A stretch of 64,000 nucleotides of DNA from Bacillota bacterium (GTDB taxonomy: Bacteria; Bacillota; Clostridia; Lachnospirales; Cellulosilyticaceae). Location: contig JAEZJJ010000047.1 of assembly GCA_023436395.1 (NCBI GenBank), positions 1 to 64,000 of the forward strand. The letters run 5' to 3'. The notes beneath the pieces were generated by a model. It saw only the letters and a program-made list of their open reading frames with translations. It had not been told where the DNA came from and did no database searches. Numbering within the stretch: the stretch's first letter is position 1; each line of letters begins with the position of its first letter. Both the position numbers and the translations under genes were made by a program. Below, one piece after another: positions 25,818 to 35,248 of this stretch.

Positions 25818-27173
25818 ATGAAAAAAAAATGTTATGAAATGGACATGTGTAATGGTCCATTGGTGAAAAAAATCTTAGTTTTTTCTGTTCCGCTTATGTG
25901 TTCTAGCATCTTACAGCTCTTATTTAATGCTGTTGATATGATTGTAGTAGGGCGATACTCTGGCAAGGAAGCATTAGCTGCTGTAGGTTCAACTACATCA
26001 CTTATTAATCTATTAGTTAATGTATTTATTGGTTTATCTATTGGAGCCAATGTCCTTACTGCTAAGGCCTATGGTGCACGAAATGAGCGTGATTTAGATG
26101 AGACATTACATACTTCCATACTTTTAAGTGTAATCTGTGGTTTTTGTTTAAGCTTTGTTGGTATTCTCCTAACCAAACCCTTACTTACATTAATGGGCAC
26201 CCCTAGTGAAATACTGGAGCTTTCTACTTTATATATGAGAATTTACTTTATGGGTATGCCTGCCATGCTCCTATACAACTTTGGTAGCTCTATTTTACGT
26301 GCTATGGGCGATACTAAAAGGCCCCTGTATTTTTTACTTATAGCTGGCGTTATGAATGCCGTACTGAGCCTCTTACTTGTTATTTATTTTAAAATGGGTG
26401 TAGCTGGAGTAGCCTTGGGAACTATTATTTCCCAATGTATTTCTGCTGTACTTATTGTGCTTTGCTTGATGCATACTGATGGGTGTTATAAACTCGTTCT
26501 TTCAAAGTTACATATCAATAAATCTGTACTCCTTAAAATTATGCGTATTGGTTTACCTGCTGGTTTCCAAGGTTCTATTTTTTCTATTTCTAATGTACTT
26601 ATTCAGTCCTCTGTGAACTCTTTTGGCTCTATATGCATGGCTGGAAATGCTGCAACAGCTAATTTAGAAGGTTTTGTTTATACTTCTATGAATACCTTTC
26701 ATCAAACAACCCTTAGTTTTACTGGACAAAATATGGGTGGTAAGAAATATAATCGAATTAAACCTATCTTACGTACTTGCTTAGTGAGTGTATTTATTGT
26801 ATGGAGTGTTATGAGTCTACTCTTTTACTTATTGAGATATCCTTTACTAGGACTCTATTCAGATGACCCTGCAGTTATTCAATATGGTATTAGCCGTATG
26901 AACATCATATTCTCCACTTATTTCTTATGTGGCATTATGGATGTATTGGCAGGAAGTCTTAGAGGCTTAGGTTATTCTGTTCTCCCCATGATTGTTTCCT
27001 TATTGGGAGCCTGTGGCTTACGTATACTATGGATTTTCACTGTATTTAGGATGTTTCCAACTCTTCCTATCCTCTATACTTCTTATCCAGTATCTTGGGG
27101 TATCACACTAACCGTACACTTTATATGCTTTCACATACTATTTAATAAAAATTATAAGCAATCTACCATCTGA
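25818..27173 (+). CDS. MATE-family multidrug/Na+ antiporter (tandem copy 2)
   Basis: 451 residues and roughly nine residues in ten identical to copy 1 across the full length, so the duplication is recent and spans the promoter. Same twelve-helix plan and motifs. Differences cluster in a few loop and helix-face positions (for example GGIMEVLVG versus CGIMDVLAG, and GYCKL versus GCYKL), which could shift substrate preference. Followed by a strong terminator. Confidence 0.9.
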   Translation: MKKKCYEMDMCNGPLVKKILVFSVPLMCSSILQLLFNAVDMIVVGRYSGKEALAAVGSTTSLINLLVNVFIGLSIGANVLTAKAYGARNERDLDETLHTSILLSVICGFCLSFVGILLTKPLLTLMGTPSEILELSTLYMRIYFMGMPAMLLYNFGSSILRAMGDTKRPLYFLLIAGVMNAVLSLLLVIYFKMGVAGVALGTIISQCISAVLIVLCLMHTDGCYKLVLSKLHINKSVLLKIMRIGLPAGFQGSIFSISNVLIQSSVNSFGSICMAGNAATANLEGFVYTSMNTFHQTTLSFTGQNMGGKKYNRIKPILRTCLVSVFIVWSVMSLLFYLLRYPLLGLYSDDPAVIQYGISRMNIIFSTYFLCGIMDVLAGSLRGLGYSVLPMIVSLLGACGLRILWIFTVFRMFPTLPILYTSYPVSWGITLTVHFICFHILFNKNYKQSTI

Positions 27174-27203
27174 AAATGACAAGGGTATTTCTCTTTACAA
27201 TGC

Positions 27204-27257
27204 AAAAAGCTGTAGCTCACTTATATTTTTATAATATAAATGAGACTACAGCTTTTT
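27204..27257. terminator. Terminator between MATE copy 2 and a small convergent gene
   Basis: 12-bp outer stem 27204-27215/27246-27257 with further pairing inside and T6 on the + side; A-run on the left makes it usable for the opposing gene. Confidence 0.8.
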
Positions 27258-27263
27258 TGATTA

Positions 27264-27476
27264 TTAAAATAAACTTTGATGATTTTCAAGGGCATTCATC
27301 ACTTCATCAATGCGTGCCCTGACATCTCCTCCCATTCCTGCACCTTTGATATAATTAATCATTCTCTCTTTCTCTGAAGCAGACATTGCAGAAAAAGTTT
27401 GCATGGCTTCCATGTTCGTTCCTAACTGCATCATCAGTCCTAGTGGTAAGTCTTCTGCTTGATTATAATCATCCAT
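27264..27476 (-). CDS. Small conserved-looking hypothetical protein
   Basis: 70 residues, soluble, helical: MDDYNQAEDLPLGLMMQLG followed by ASEKERMINYIKGAG and a C-terminal RIDEVMNALENHQSLF. AAAGGAG eight bases before the ATG and a terminator directly after support expression. Similar short proteins occur in Lachnospiraceae genomes, but I know no function. A second small gene on the same strand lies 70 nt upstream. Confidence 0.65.
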   Translation of the reverse strand: MDDYNQAEDLPLGLMMQLGTNMEAMQTFSAMSASEKERMINYIKGAGMGGDVRARIDEVMNALENHQSLF

Positions 27477-27546
27477 TTCAAAGTCTCCTTTGTTTTTTGC
27501 TTAGTATTTACCACTTCAAGCCTTATTATCACAGAAAGGTTTATTC

Positions 27547-27765
27547 CTATTTCACTTTATTTTTTAACTTTTTAAGAAATTCATCTTTAAGGGCATTTTT
27601 ATGCTCAAGCTCTTTGATTTTATCATTGAGAGATTCTATATACTCTAATGTTAGTTTTGCGCCATGCTTGTTTACAATATCTCCTATCTCAGCCTGTTCT
27701 TTGAGCCACTGTAATGATGAACTTTTTCTCATATCTTTATAAGTATTATCTTCTTTATAAAACAT
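27547..27765 (-). CDS. Small coiled-coil hypothetical protein
   Basis: 72 residues, strongly basic-acidic C-terminal coiled coil (IESLNDKIKELEHKNALKDE, ending in KKLKNKVK). AAGGAG precedes the ATG by ten bases and a TATAAT box lies at about 27805 on the minus strand, so it probably heads a small transcription unit with the 70-residue gene. Family unknown; not obviously phage-related. Confidence 0.55.
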   Translation of the reverse strand: MFYKEDNTYKDMRKSSSLQWLKEQAEIGDIVNKHGAKLTLEYIESLNDKIKELEHKNALKDEFLKKLKNKVK

Positions 27766-28069
27766 AACCTTTCGTCTCCTTTTCCGTGCTACTAGCTTTT
27801 ATTCATATTATACCTTCAAATCCACCTTGAATAAGCATAATTGGAAATCATTAACCAATCTCTACTATTCCCTAAATCATTTTAGTATGAGATTATTTGT
27901 ACTATTATCTAATGGAATGAATATCTCACAATAGCATCATACTACTTTTAATAGCTTTGCCTTTAAAAATATATCTTTTACATCATTAGAGTCCTTTATT
28001 TTAATCTTATTATGCTATAGAATATTACCTGCACTCAACTCAATTAGGCTAGAAAGGAATATAACTTAT
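27766..28069. other. Divergent intergenic region
   Basis: AT-rich spacer between the small coiled-coil gene and gltS. A TATAAT-like box faces left near 27805, and TGCTATAGA near 28012 may be an extended -10 for gltS; AGAAAGGA before 28070 is its ribosome binding site. I see no coding remnant, riboswitch or strong hairpin. Confidence 0.4.
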
Positions 28070-29272
28070 ATGATCATTAATTTGAATCTTTACGAGACTA
28101 TGGCCCTCGTTTCTCTTATTTTTTATTTAGGAAAGTATACCCGAAATAAATTCTCTATGCTTTCTAAATACTGTATTCCTCCTGCAGTTGTTGGAGGTTT
28201 TATATTCGCTTTACTTATTCTACTCTTACATGAAACAGGTCTTGCCACCTTAAATCTAGATATGAGTCTTCAAAATCTATTTATGACAGCCTTTTTTACC
28301 AGTATTGGTTTTACCGCCAGTATTAAAATTTTAAAACAAGGTGGAAGTAAGGTCATTATCTTCTTATGTCTTTCTATCATTTTGGTTATTTTACAAAATA
28401 TCGTTGGCGTTACTTTTGCTTCTCTCTTTAATCTTTCTCCACTCCTCGGATTATGTACCGCCTCTATTCCTATGGTGGGTGGTCATGGTACAGCTGGTTC
28501 CTTTGGTCCCATGCTTGAAGAGATGGGAATCCTAAGTGCTACTAGTGTATCTGTAGCTTCTGCTACTTTTGGACTTATTATGGGAAGTATTATTGGTGGC
28601 TTAGTCGCTAGAACTCTTATTCTCCGTCATAGACTTCATACTGTACATGATGAAAATGATGTTACTCCTCCTACAGAAGTTGGTGATTATAATGAAGAGA
28701 ACCATAATATCCTCTCTTTTAAGAGACTTATGACTGGTGCTTGTTTCTTATTTATTGCCATGGGGCTGGGTTCTATTGTCTCTAAGCTGATTCAAACCTC
28801 TGGTTTGACCTTTCCCTCTTATATAGGTGCCATGATTGTGGCTGCTGTTATGAGAAATATTTATGATTTTAAAGGGGAGGGCATTGTAGAAAAGGAAATA
28901 GAAACCTTAGGTGGGCTAAGCCTTTCCTTTTTCTTAACGATGGCACTCATGGGACTTAGACTTTGGGAATTATTTGACCTAGCACTTCCATTATTTATTA
29001 TGCTTATCGCTCAAGTTATTCTTGTAGGCTTATTTGCCTATATTGTTATCTATAGAGTAATGGGAAAAAATTATGAAGCTACTGTTTTCGCTTCTGCAAT
29101 GTGCGGTTTTGGAATGGGTGCAACGCCAAATGCCATTGCTAATATGGATGAACTTACAAATCGTTATGGTTTTGTCCCCACACCTTATTTTGTAGTCCCT
29201 ATTGTTGGTGGTTTATTCATTGACTTTGTTAACTCTGCTATTATTACTATATTTATTAACTTTATCCATTAA
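28070..29272 (+). CDS. gltS: Sodium/glutamate symporter GltS
   Basis: 400 residues with ten or more membrane helices and both GltS-family re-entrant signatures: IPMVGGHGTAGSFGPMLEE in the first half and FGMGATPNAIANMDELTNRY in the second. The N-terminus LNLYETMALVSLIFYLGK and the PPAVVGGF segment are also typical. It imports glutamate with Na+. Length is standard. Monocistronic, with a terminator downstream. Confidence 0.92.
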   Translation: MIINLNLYETMALVSLIFYLGKYTRNKFSMLSKYCIPPAVVGGFIFALLILLLHETGLATLNLDMSLQNLFMTAFFTSIGFTASIKILKQGGSKVIIFLCLSIILVILQNIVGVTFASLFNLSPLLGLCTASIPMVGGHGTAGSFGPMLEEMGILSATSVSVASATFGLIMGSIIGGLVARTLILRHRLHTVHDENDVTPPTEVGDYNEENHNILSFKRLMTGACFLFIAMGLGSIVSKLIQTSGLTFPSYIGAMIVAAVMRNIYDFKGEGIVEKEIETLGGLSLSFFLTMALMGLRLWELFDLALPLFIMLIAQVILVGLFAYIVIYRVMGKNYEATVFASAMCGFGMGATPNAIANMDELTNRYGFVPTPYFVVPIVGGLFIDFVNSAIITIFINFIH

Positions 29273-29291
29273 CTATATAAACCATATAAAG

Positions 29292-29329
29292 AAAGAGAGT
29301 ATCTCAAAACTAGTTGAGTCACTCTCTTT
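29292..29329 (+). terminator. Terminator of gltS
   Basis: 9-bp stem 29292-29300/29321-29329 plus an inner CTCAA/TTGAG stem, 20 nt past the stop codon. Confidence 0.7.
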
Positions 29330-29416
29330 AGCTTTCTAAATCCATCACCTCATTAAATACTTGTGCTTATAGCCATCTTCTAATTAATAGACTCTGCTTA
29401 AAATATATCAGCTCTT

Positions 29417-31108
29417 CTAGCTCATTTTTGTTAAGCTATAAAAATCAAGGAATTTCTCCTCCTTATTGATTAACTCTTTAAAAGTTCCTTTTTCCATTAT
29501 CTGTCCGTTTTCCATATAGATAATTTCATCATATAAACCAAATAATTCTTCACTCATTTTATGGGTGATAGTGATTAATGTTAAATCTTTTATACTTAAG
29601 AGTTTGCTTTCTATATCATAAGCCGTTTGCATATCTATGGCTGATGTGCCCTCATCTAATATAAGAATTGGCTTTTTTTGAATTAATGCTCTAGCTATAG
29701 CTATCCTTTGTCTTTGACCTCCTGATAGGTTACTTCCATTTTCACCTACTAAATAATTTAATCCATCTTCCACATGCTCTATAAATTTATCCACTCCACT
29801 TGACTCTAGCGCCTCATTAATATCAGCTTCTGCGAAGTCCTTAAATAGGCATATATTCTCCTTAATACTTTTATCAAACATGTATACATTTTGATGAATC
29901 ATAGCTATCATTGTATTAACCTTTTCAATACTTAAGTTTTCAATACTCTTACCATCAAAACTAATATTACCAGTAAAATTTGAGTAATATCCTGATATAA
30001 GCTTGATTAATGTGGATTTACCACAACCGCTACCTCCTACAATTGCATATTTTTTCCCTTTCTTCAGTTCTAAATCTATTCCTTCTATAACAACCTTATC
30101 TTCATCATAACTAAACTGCAAATTAGATACTTCTATGCTTTTATTAAAAGTAGGTTCATCCGTACCTATTAATCCATGGTCAGCATAATCTGAAAATGTT
30201 TCTAATCTTTCAATAACTGCTTTCATACTGGCAATTTTAGGTATATTGCTCATGATTATTATTACAGGTTGCACAAGTGTTCCTGAAAGCTGGAATACAG
30301 CAATTAGTATACCCATAGAAAGCTCACCCTTCAGTACAAAATAGCCTGTTAAAAAAATGGCAACTAGCTGGGTTCCAAGTCCTAATATTTGAGACACCGA
30401 TTCATTAATAGCAAATAACCTATCAGCATTAAATTTTACCCGTGCTATATTTTCATTATTCTCTTCAAATTCACCATCAATCTTCTCTTTTAAGTTATAG
30501 GATCGAATAACATCATATCCAGAAAACATATCCTTTAGCTTACAAGTAAATAGTGATAAGCTATTAGATATCTCTAGCTGCTTACTCTCTAAAGCTTTCC
30601 CAAAAATACTAGGCACAATAAATAATAGTAGCATACTAATAAATAATGCTAGTGTAACTATTGGACTTAAAGTGATTAGACGAATAACCGTCGCTACAAA
30701 CATAACTGTATATTGTAAGATTTGCAGTAGTGGCATTATATAATTCTCTTCAATAAGTTTCATATCATTAGTCAATGCAGAAATATAATCTGCTGTGTTA
30801 TTATTTGTAAAATCTTTGTGATTAGCTCTCATTATTCCTCTAAAAACCTTACTTCTTAGCATTTTTAGAACGTTTCTAATGAATTTCTTACTACAAAGAT
30901 CATAGGCAAAATAGACTAATCCCAGTATTATTGAATAGCCAATAGTATAAATAAGAGTATTACGAAACTGATTATTATCTCCTATTGTGACATAGTCAAT
31001 AGTTTTTTGTATAAATACGGACAAGTATACAATTGTTATTGATGATAATGAACTAAGTAGCAACGTCAAAACTAATATGAACCTACTTTTTCTTACACAT
31101 TCTTTCAC
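29417..31108 (-). CDS. ABC exporter, fused membrane and ATPase domains
   Basis: 563 residues: six transmembrane helices (about 10-300) and an ATPase domain with Walker A GGSGCGKST, Q-loop, signature LSGGQRQRIAIARAL, Walker B ILILDEGTSAID and H-loop TITHKMS. DEG replaces DEP; the catalytic glutamate is kept. Single-gene exporter, hence a probable homodimer. The promoter region holds a perfect 22-nt palindrome, and the ArsR-type gene directly upstream on the same strand is the likely regulator. Confidence 0.88.
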   Translation of the reverse strand: MKECVRKSRFILVLTLLLSSLSSITIVYLSVFIQKTIDYVTIGDNNQFRNTLIYTIGYSIILGLVYFAYDLCSKKFIRNVLKMLRSKVFRGIMRANHKDFTNNNTADYISALTNDMKLIEENYIMPLLQILQYTVMFVATVIRLITLSPIVTLALFISMLLLFIVPSIFGKALESKQLEISNSLSLFTCKLKDMFSGYDVIRSYNLKEKIDGEFEENNENIARVKFNADRLFAINESVSQILGLGTQLVAIFLTGYFVLKGELSMGILIAVFQLSGTLVQPVIIIMSNIPKIASMKAVIERLETFSDYADHGLIGTDEPTFNKSIEVSNLQFSYDEDKVVIEGIDLELKKGKKYAIVGGSGCGKSTLIKLISGYYSNFTGNISFDGKSIENLSIEKVNTMIAMIHQNVYMFDKSIKENICLFKDFAEADINEALESSGVDKFIEHVEDGLNYLVGENGSNLSGGQRQRIAIARALIQKKPILILDEGTSAIDMQTAYDIESKLLSIKDLTLITITHKMSEELFGLYDEIIYMENGQIMEKGTFKELINKEEKFLDFYSLTKMS

Positions 31109-31127
31109 CTAAATCCCCCTCGTTTAT

Positions 31128-31149
31128 ATATTAGATACTTATCTAATAT
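31128..31149 (-). promoter_or_regulatory. Palindromic operator upstream of the ABC exporter
   Basis: Arms ATATTAGATA (31128-31137) and TATCTAATAT (31140-31149) are perfect complements around CT, 19 nt before the exporter start. Further copies of the TTAGATA/TATCTAA half-site occur at about 31191 and 31219. Spacing and form suit a winged-helix dimer such as the neighbouring ArsR-type regulator. Confidence 0.65.
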
Positions 31150-31240
31150 GTTTAATATTTATTAAATTCTAACTTTATAGTAACCCTAAATTAGATATAT
31201 GTCAAATGTTTTTGAAAAGTATCTAATTGTTTTCAAAGAA

Positions 31241-31292
31241 ATAGAGCTACTTAGATAAGACTAACATCATTAATCCATCTAAGTAGCTCTAT
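31241..31292 (-). terminator. Terminator of the ArsR-type regulator gene
   Basis: Perfect 16-bp stem 31241-31256/31277-31292 that begins at the stop codon of the regulator gene. The minus-strand T-run is weak, so readthrough into the exporter gene is possible. Confidence 0.65.
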
Positions 31293-32323
31293 TAAAATAA
31301 TAATTCACTAAGTTCATTCATAAAATTTTTTAATCCAGGTTCATTTAGAAAATAATAGACTTTACCTTGTTTTTTCTCTATGGTTACCATTCCATATTCC
31401 AGCAATGAGTTCATGTGATAAGAAACTGTTGCTGGACTTAATCCCAAAGCTTCAGCTATTTCTAAATTATATTTGTGTCCACCCTTAAGTAAAGTTATTA
31501 TCTCTAATTTACTTTTATCACTTAGTGCCTTTAGTTTAAGCACTAACTCTCCATTGTTCCCCATTGCCTTTATTTCTTCTTTGAAGATTAACTCAATTAA
31601 TAAACCTACAAAATACGTGTTATTGATATTAATTAACATTGCACCAAATGCTAAAGTAGGTAGTATAATATTCTCCTGATTTGATGTATTAATCATATTA
31701 TTAAGAATTTCACATTTCCCTGAGTTAATATATTTTACAAAATCCACCAGGAGCTTACTTATATGATTATCTACTACCTTACATGCTTCCTCATAAGCTT
31801 TCATATTATCATTTATTACTCTGATTAATTTAATATAATAATCCTTAGGGGCATCGAATACCGTTATCATTTTCCATTTACTATTTTCACTGATATCCGC
31901 CTTCTTTAAAAAATCTATAATTCCTCTTAAATCACCTATAGAGTCAACACTTTCGTTTCCTTCAGCTTGGTCATTATATACATCTATGATTAACTTCTTT
32001 AATTCCTCATCGGTAATCTCATTAATATTTTCAAATATGTTATTATTATTAATTAATACACTTGCAAAAAGCAAGTAAATTTCAAGCTCATTATCATCTA
32101 AAAATAAAATATCATTATCCTTAATAACTTTATATTTATTGAATTCTTTTACATACTTTTCTATAACTCTTAAATTTTTCTTTATGAAAATTTCTCCATT
32201 AATCCCTTGCTTACTGAGCTGCTCTATAGCTATTTTTTCAAAATTTCCATAATCATTACTCATATAAAGTAAACCAAGGATTTCACAAATAGGGTTTAAC
32301 TTCTCAATTATTTTTATATCCAT
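31292..32323 (-). CDS. ArsR-type winged-helix regulator with long N-terminal domain
   Basis: 343 residues. The C-terminal 80 residues form an ArsR HTH (KALSDKSKLEIITLLKGGHK, then LGLSPATVSYHMNSLLEYG and the wing IEKKQGKVYYFL). The first 260 residues are acidic and helical with no known domain and probably sense a signal or mediate dimerisation; related long ArsR proteins occur in Firmicutes next to transporters. A TTG at 32326 precedes the chosen ATG; GGGGTGA serves either. The palindrome at 31128 is its likely binding site. Confidence 0.8.
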   Translation of the reverse strand: MDIKIIEKLNPICEILGLLYMSNDYGNFEKIAIEQLSKQGINGEIFIKKNLRVIEKYVKEFNKYKVIKDNDILFLDDNELEIYLLFASVLINNNNIFENINEITDEELKKLIIDVYNDQAEGNESVDSIGDLRGIIDFLKKADISENSKWKMITVFDAPKDYYIKLIRVINDNMKAYEEACKVVDNHISKLLVDFVKYINSGKCEILNNMINTSNQENIILPTLAFGAMLININNTYFVGLLIELIFKEEIKAMGNNGELVLKLKALSDKSKLEIITLLKGGHKYNLEIAEALGLSPATVSYHMNSLLEYGMVTIEKKQGKVYYFLNEPGLKNFMNELSELLF

Positions 32324-32445
32324 CAACTCACCCCAGAGACTTTTTTCTTTATTATATCATATTTATATACAAAGCTCCTATCTCCTATTGTTTTATCTCT
32401 CATTAGTTTCCTATAGGATAAACCCAGTCAACTCTGATTCTTTTT

Positions 32446-33894
32446 CTACATAAATTCCAGGTTATATTCACTATATCCCATAGCCTTATATAATATAGGC
32501 TCCATATTATCTAGGATTACTCTTGGAAGAGAAAATGTTATCTTGCATCCTTCTTTGTATTCTTTATCAATCCAAATCTTCCCTTGATGTAACTCTACAA
32601 GGGATTTCACTAGCGTTAACCCTAGTCCACTGCTATTATACTTTTCATGGAGAGCTCCTATATTTTGTGTGAAACGATCAAATATAGTTTCATGTAAACT
32701 CTCTGGTATCCCTTCTCCGGTATCTTGCACTGTCACATACATATACCCCTCATCACAGCTGATGTAAGTATGGACTTCTCCCCCATTAGGTGTATATTTT
32801 ATAGCATTAGATAATAGATTAAAAACAATTTTTTCAACCTTATCCATATCACAAGCTACTATTAACTCCTCAATCTCTGTATCAAAAATAATACTAATCT
32901 GCTTTTGCAAGGCATAGGCCTTAATAGACATTACCATATCTTCAATAAAAGGAATTATATTATAATTCTTTGCATCTACCATCATATAGCCAGCTTCAAT
33001 CTTATTGGTATCGATTATGTTATTAACTAGTTTAACAAGACGGTAGCAATTCTCTTGCATACTTTTCAGATATTGATGAGAGTCTAATAATCCCTCTTTA
33101 TTGTCCTGTACTAATAAGCATTTCTCAAATAACTGAATGTTACTATTAATTACATTTACTGGTGTCTTTAATTCATGTGATAACTCTGCAAAGAAATCAT
33201 TTCTTAACTGATTTTTCTCGTAACTCTCTTTAAGCTCTTTTTGACTTAAGGCAATCTCACCTTGTAACTCATCTACTTTTTGATTATAATATTTCTTTGA
33301 ATCTTGGATTGTAATAAAAACAAAGCTCATAGAAGTGATAAAATTTTGAAGTACATAAGCCATATTATCCCAAAAGAAATGTACTGGATGATTAGAATAC
33401 CATAGAATTGCAAATGCCCCTTGAATTAAAACTGCTATTATATTATTAATAAGTAATATCCTAGATAATAAATTCTTATTTTTGTAATGAAAAAACTTAA
33501 AAGAGATAATCAGAGTCCCAAAGACTATAATAATCTTATGTAGAAAAATACTAACTTCCATATAAAATGGAAAACAAAAAAAATCTAAAAATAATAAACT
33601 AAAAATAACTATCCAATGAATTCTCTTTAATTGAATCTTCATTGCAATTATGCTAGCACTCATAGCTAGTAACATCCCTATACTAAAAATAACTGCCGTC
33701 ATTCCTTTTAGAAACCAATTTTCATTATACATTCTATAAAGTAATAGTAATAAAATACTTAATACAACACACATATTACTACCACATATACTACTTAAAT
33801 AGCGTTCATTATAATATAAGTTAAAAATTAAGAAGAATAAACATATTAAGCAAGAAAATATCAATATAATCAAAAAATATCCAGGGTTAAACAC
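32446..33894 (-). CDS. Orphan membrane sensor histidine kinase
   Basis: 482 residues: seven predicted membrane helices (about 5-200), a short coiled coil, the dimerisation/phosphoacceptor motif FFAELSHELKTPVN with H240, then an ATPase domain with N box LLSNAIKYTPNGG, G1 DTGEGIP, F box and G2 GLGLTLVKSLVE. The translation start is a GTG at 33894. No response regulator is adjacent, so its partner is elsewhere. The 7-helix input domain of this kind is common in Lachnospiraceae kinases, ligand unknown. Confidence 0.87.
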   Translation of the reverse strand: MFNPGYFLIILIFSCLICLFFLIFNLYYNERYLSSICGSNMCVVLSILLLLLYRMYNENWFLKGMTAVIFSIGMLLAMSASIIAMKIQLKRIHWIVIFSLLFLDFFCFPFYMEVSIFLHKIIIVFGTLIISFKFFHYKNKNLLSRILLINNIIAVLIQGAFAILWYSNHPVHFFWDNMAYVLQNFITSMSFVFITIQDSKKYYNQKVDELQGEIALSQKELKESYEKNQLRNDFFAELSHELKTPVNVINSNIQLFEKCLLVQDNKEGLLDSHQYLKSMQENCYRLVKLVNNIIDTNKIEAGYMMVDAKNYNIIPFIEDMVMSIKAYALQKQISIIFDTEIEELIVACDMDKVEKIVFNLLSNAIKYTPNGGEVHTYISCDEGYMYVTVQDTGEGIPESLHETIFDRFTQNIGALHEKYNSSGLGLTLVKSLVELHQGKIWIDKEYKEGCKITFSLPRVILDNMEPILYKAMGYSEYNLEFM

Positions 33895-34173
33895 TTTTCA
33901 TCCCATCTTCCTTTTCTATGTTTATATATACTCGTATTATATCATAATAAATTACTTGTAAGGTTAAAATTAATGCTATATTAAATATATTTTAAACATT
34001 TTTTATATTTTAATAAAATATAAATAGACTAAGGTATAACATGAAAGAGCAAGATTACTCCTCTCATGTAACCTCGCTCTTAATTGATTATCTATAATTA
34101 TATATTACTAATTCCTAACCAAATTACCTATACAAGAATTCAACCCTATTTACTATCTTTTTTATCTATATTA

Positions 34174-34968
34174 CTATTCTATGCCAAGAAGCACCTTTAA
34201 GTAGTTCACATTAGGATTTTGATATCTCTTTTTCTTAAGAGTCTTATTTCCATACTGTATCGCTTCTTTGGGACAATATTGTATGCACGCCATACATTGT
34301 TCACATTTTCCTAACCATTCTAGCCTGCCATTATCAATTCTAATATTTTTAACGGGACAAATTTTTAAACAAGTCCCACAACCTTCACATTTATCATCAA
34401 CATGAAAGTTCACATCAAGTGAAGCTAAGCCATTAATCCTTTTTTCTGAGAATCTACTAAATGGTCTATCGATTATATAAGGACTTTTTTCATACTTTAG
34501 AATTCTTCTAGCCGGAATAATTTCTATAATTTCTTTTACTTTATGATCAGCTTTTTTAAAGCATTTCATCTGTATGCTGTTTCTTCTTGCACCATTTAAA
34601 AGAAGATAACTTCCTGGCATATTGATTAAAAATCCAGCTCCTATGCTTAAATTCCTCTCTTTTAATTTCCTATCTAGAATTTCAAAAGGATTGCCTGGCA
34701 TCCCCCCATATGTAGCTAGTGCAAATATATATACGTTCTCTAAGCTGTTTATTTTACTAATTATTTGACTCACTATTTTGGGGAAACCTCCATAATATAC
34801 CGGGAAAGCAATTCCGATAATAGTACAGTTTATTTCTATTACTTCCTCTTTCATTAAGGCGACCATGTTAATAAGCTCAAATCCGCATGTCTCTCCTATT
34901 TTTGTTGACAATTCATAGGTATTACCTGTTCCTGAAAAGTATAAAATACTATTTTTGTTAATAATCAT
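34174..34968 (-). CDS. EFR1-type flavodoxin-ferredoxin fusion
   Basis: 264 residues: an N-terminal flavodoxin domain (ILYFSGTGNTYELSTKIGE at the start, then IAFPVYYGGFP and FALATYGG loops) followed by two [4Fe-4S] ferredoxin motifs, CEGCGTCLKICP and CEQCMACIQYCP. Such fusions shuttle electrons in anaerobes. The start at 34968 has GGAGGGAG upstream. Its promoter is of the MerR-controlled type, next to a truncated MerR gene that reads in the same direction. Confidence 0.88.
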   Translation of the reverse strand: MIINKNSILYFSGTGNTYELSTKIGETCGFELINMVALMKEEVIEINCTIIGIAFPVYYGGFPKIVSQIISKINSLENVYIFALATYGGMPGNPFEILDRKLKERNLSIGAGFLINMPGSYLLLNGARRNSIQMKCFKKADHKVKEIIEIIPARRILKYEKSPYIIDRPFSRFSEKRINGLASLDVNFHVDDKCEGCGTCLKICPVKNIRIDNGRLEWLGKCEQCMACIQYCPKEAIQYGNKTLKKKRYQNPNVNYLKVLLGIE

Positions 34969-35000
34969 ATAGTTAGCTCCCTCCAACAATTAATATACTC

Positions 35001-35032
35001 ATTGTAAGGGGTGTACTATAGTACAATGTCAA
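35001..35032 (-). promoter_or_regulatory. MerR-type promoter with 20-bp spacer and palindromic operator
   Basis: On the minus strand TTGACA (complement of 35027-35032) and TACAAT (complement of 35001-35006) are separated by 20 bp, and the spacer contains the perfect 14-nt palindrome TGTACTATAGTACA (35012-35025). An overlong spacer carrying a dyad is the hallmark of promoters activated by MerR-family proteins. It drives the EFR1-type gene; the stop codon of the MerR remnant overlaps the -35 box. Confidence 0.8.
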
Positions 35033-35169
35033 CCTATGAATTTAATATTTCTTCTATAGCCATTACTATCCCTTTTTATATCTTTAAGCAAACCTATTCT
35101 TTCATAATATCTTATAGTTTCTCTATTTACATTTAGCTTTTGCGCTACTTCCCCCATATTATATATCAT
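35029..35169 (-). pseudogene. MerR-family gene reduced to its DNA-binding head
   Basis: 46 codons: MIYNMGEVAQKLNVNRETIR then YYERIGLLKDIKRDSNGYRR and a few residues before TGA. This is the MerR helix-turn-helix and first wing; the second wing, dimerisation helix and effector domain (another 80 or more residues) are missing, apparently by deletion. AGGAGG precedes the ATG by four bases, so the stub could be translated. The promoter it once controlled is intact directly after it. Confidence 0.82.
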
Positions 35170-35248
35170 TCAATCCTCCTATTTAAAAAGTCCTAGAACA
35201 CTTTAATTTTGATGCTCTAAGACTCTATTATTAGATAAACATTATTTT

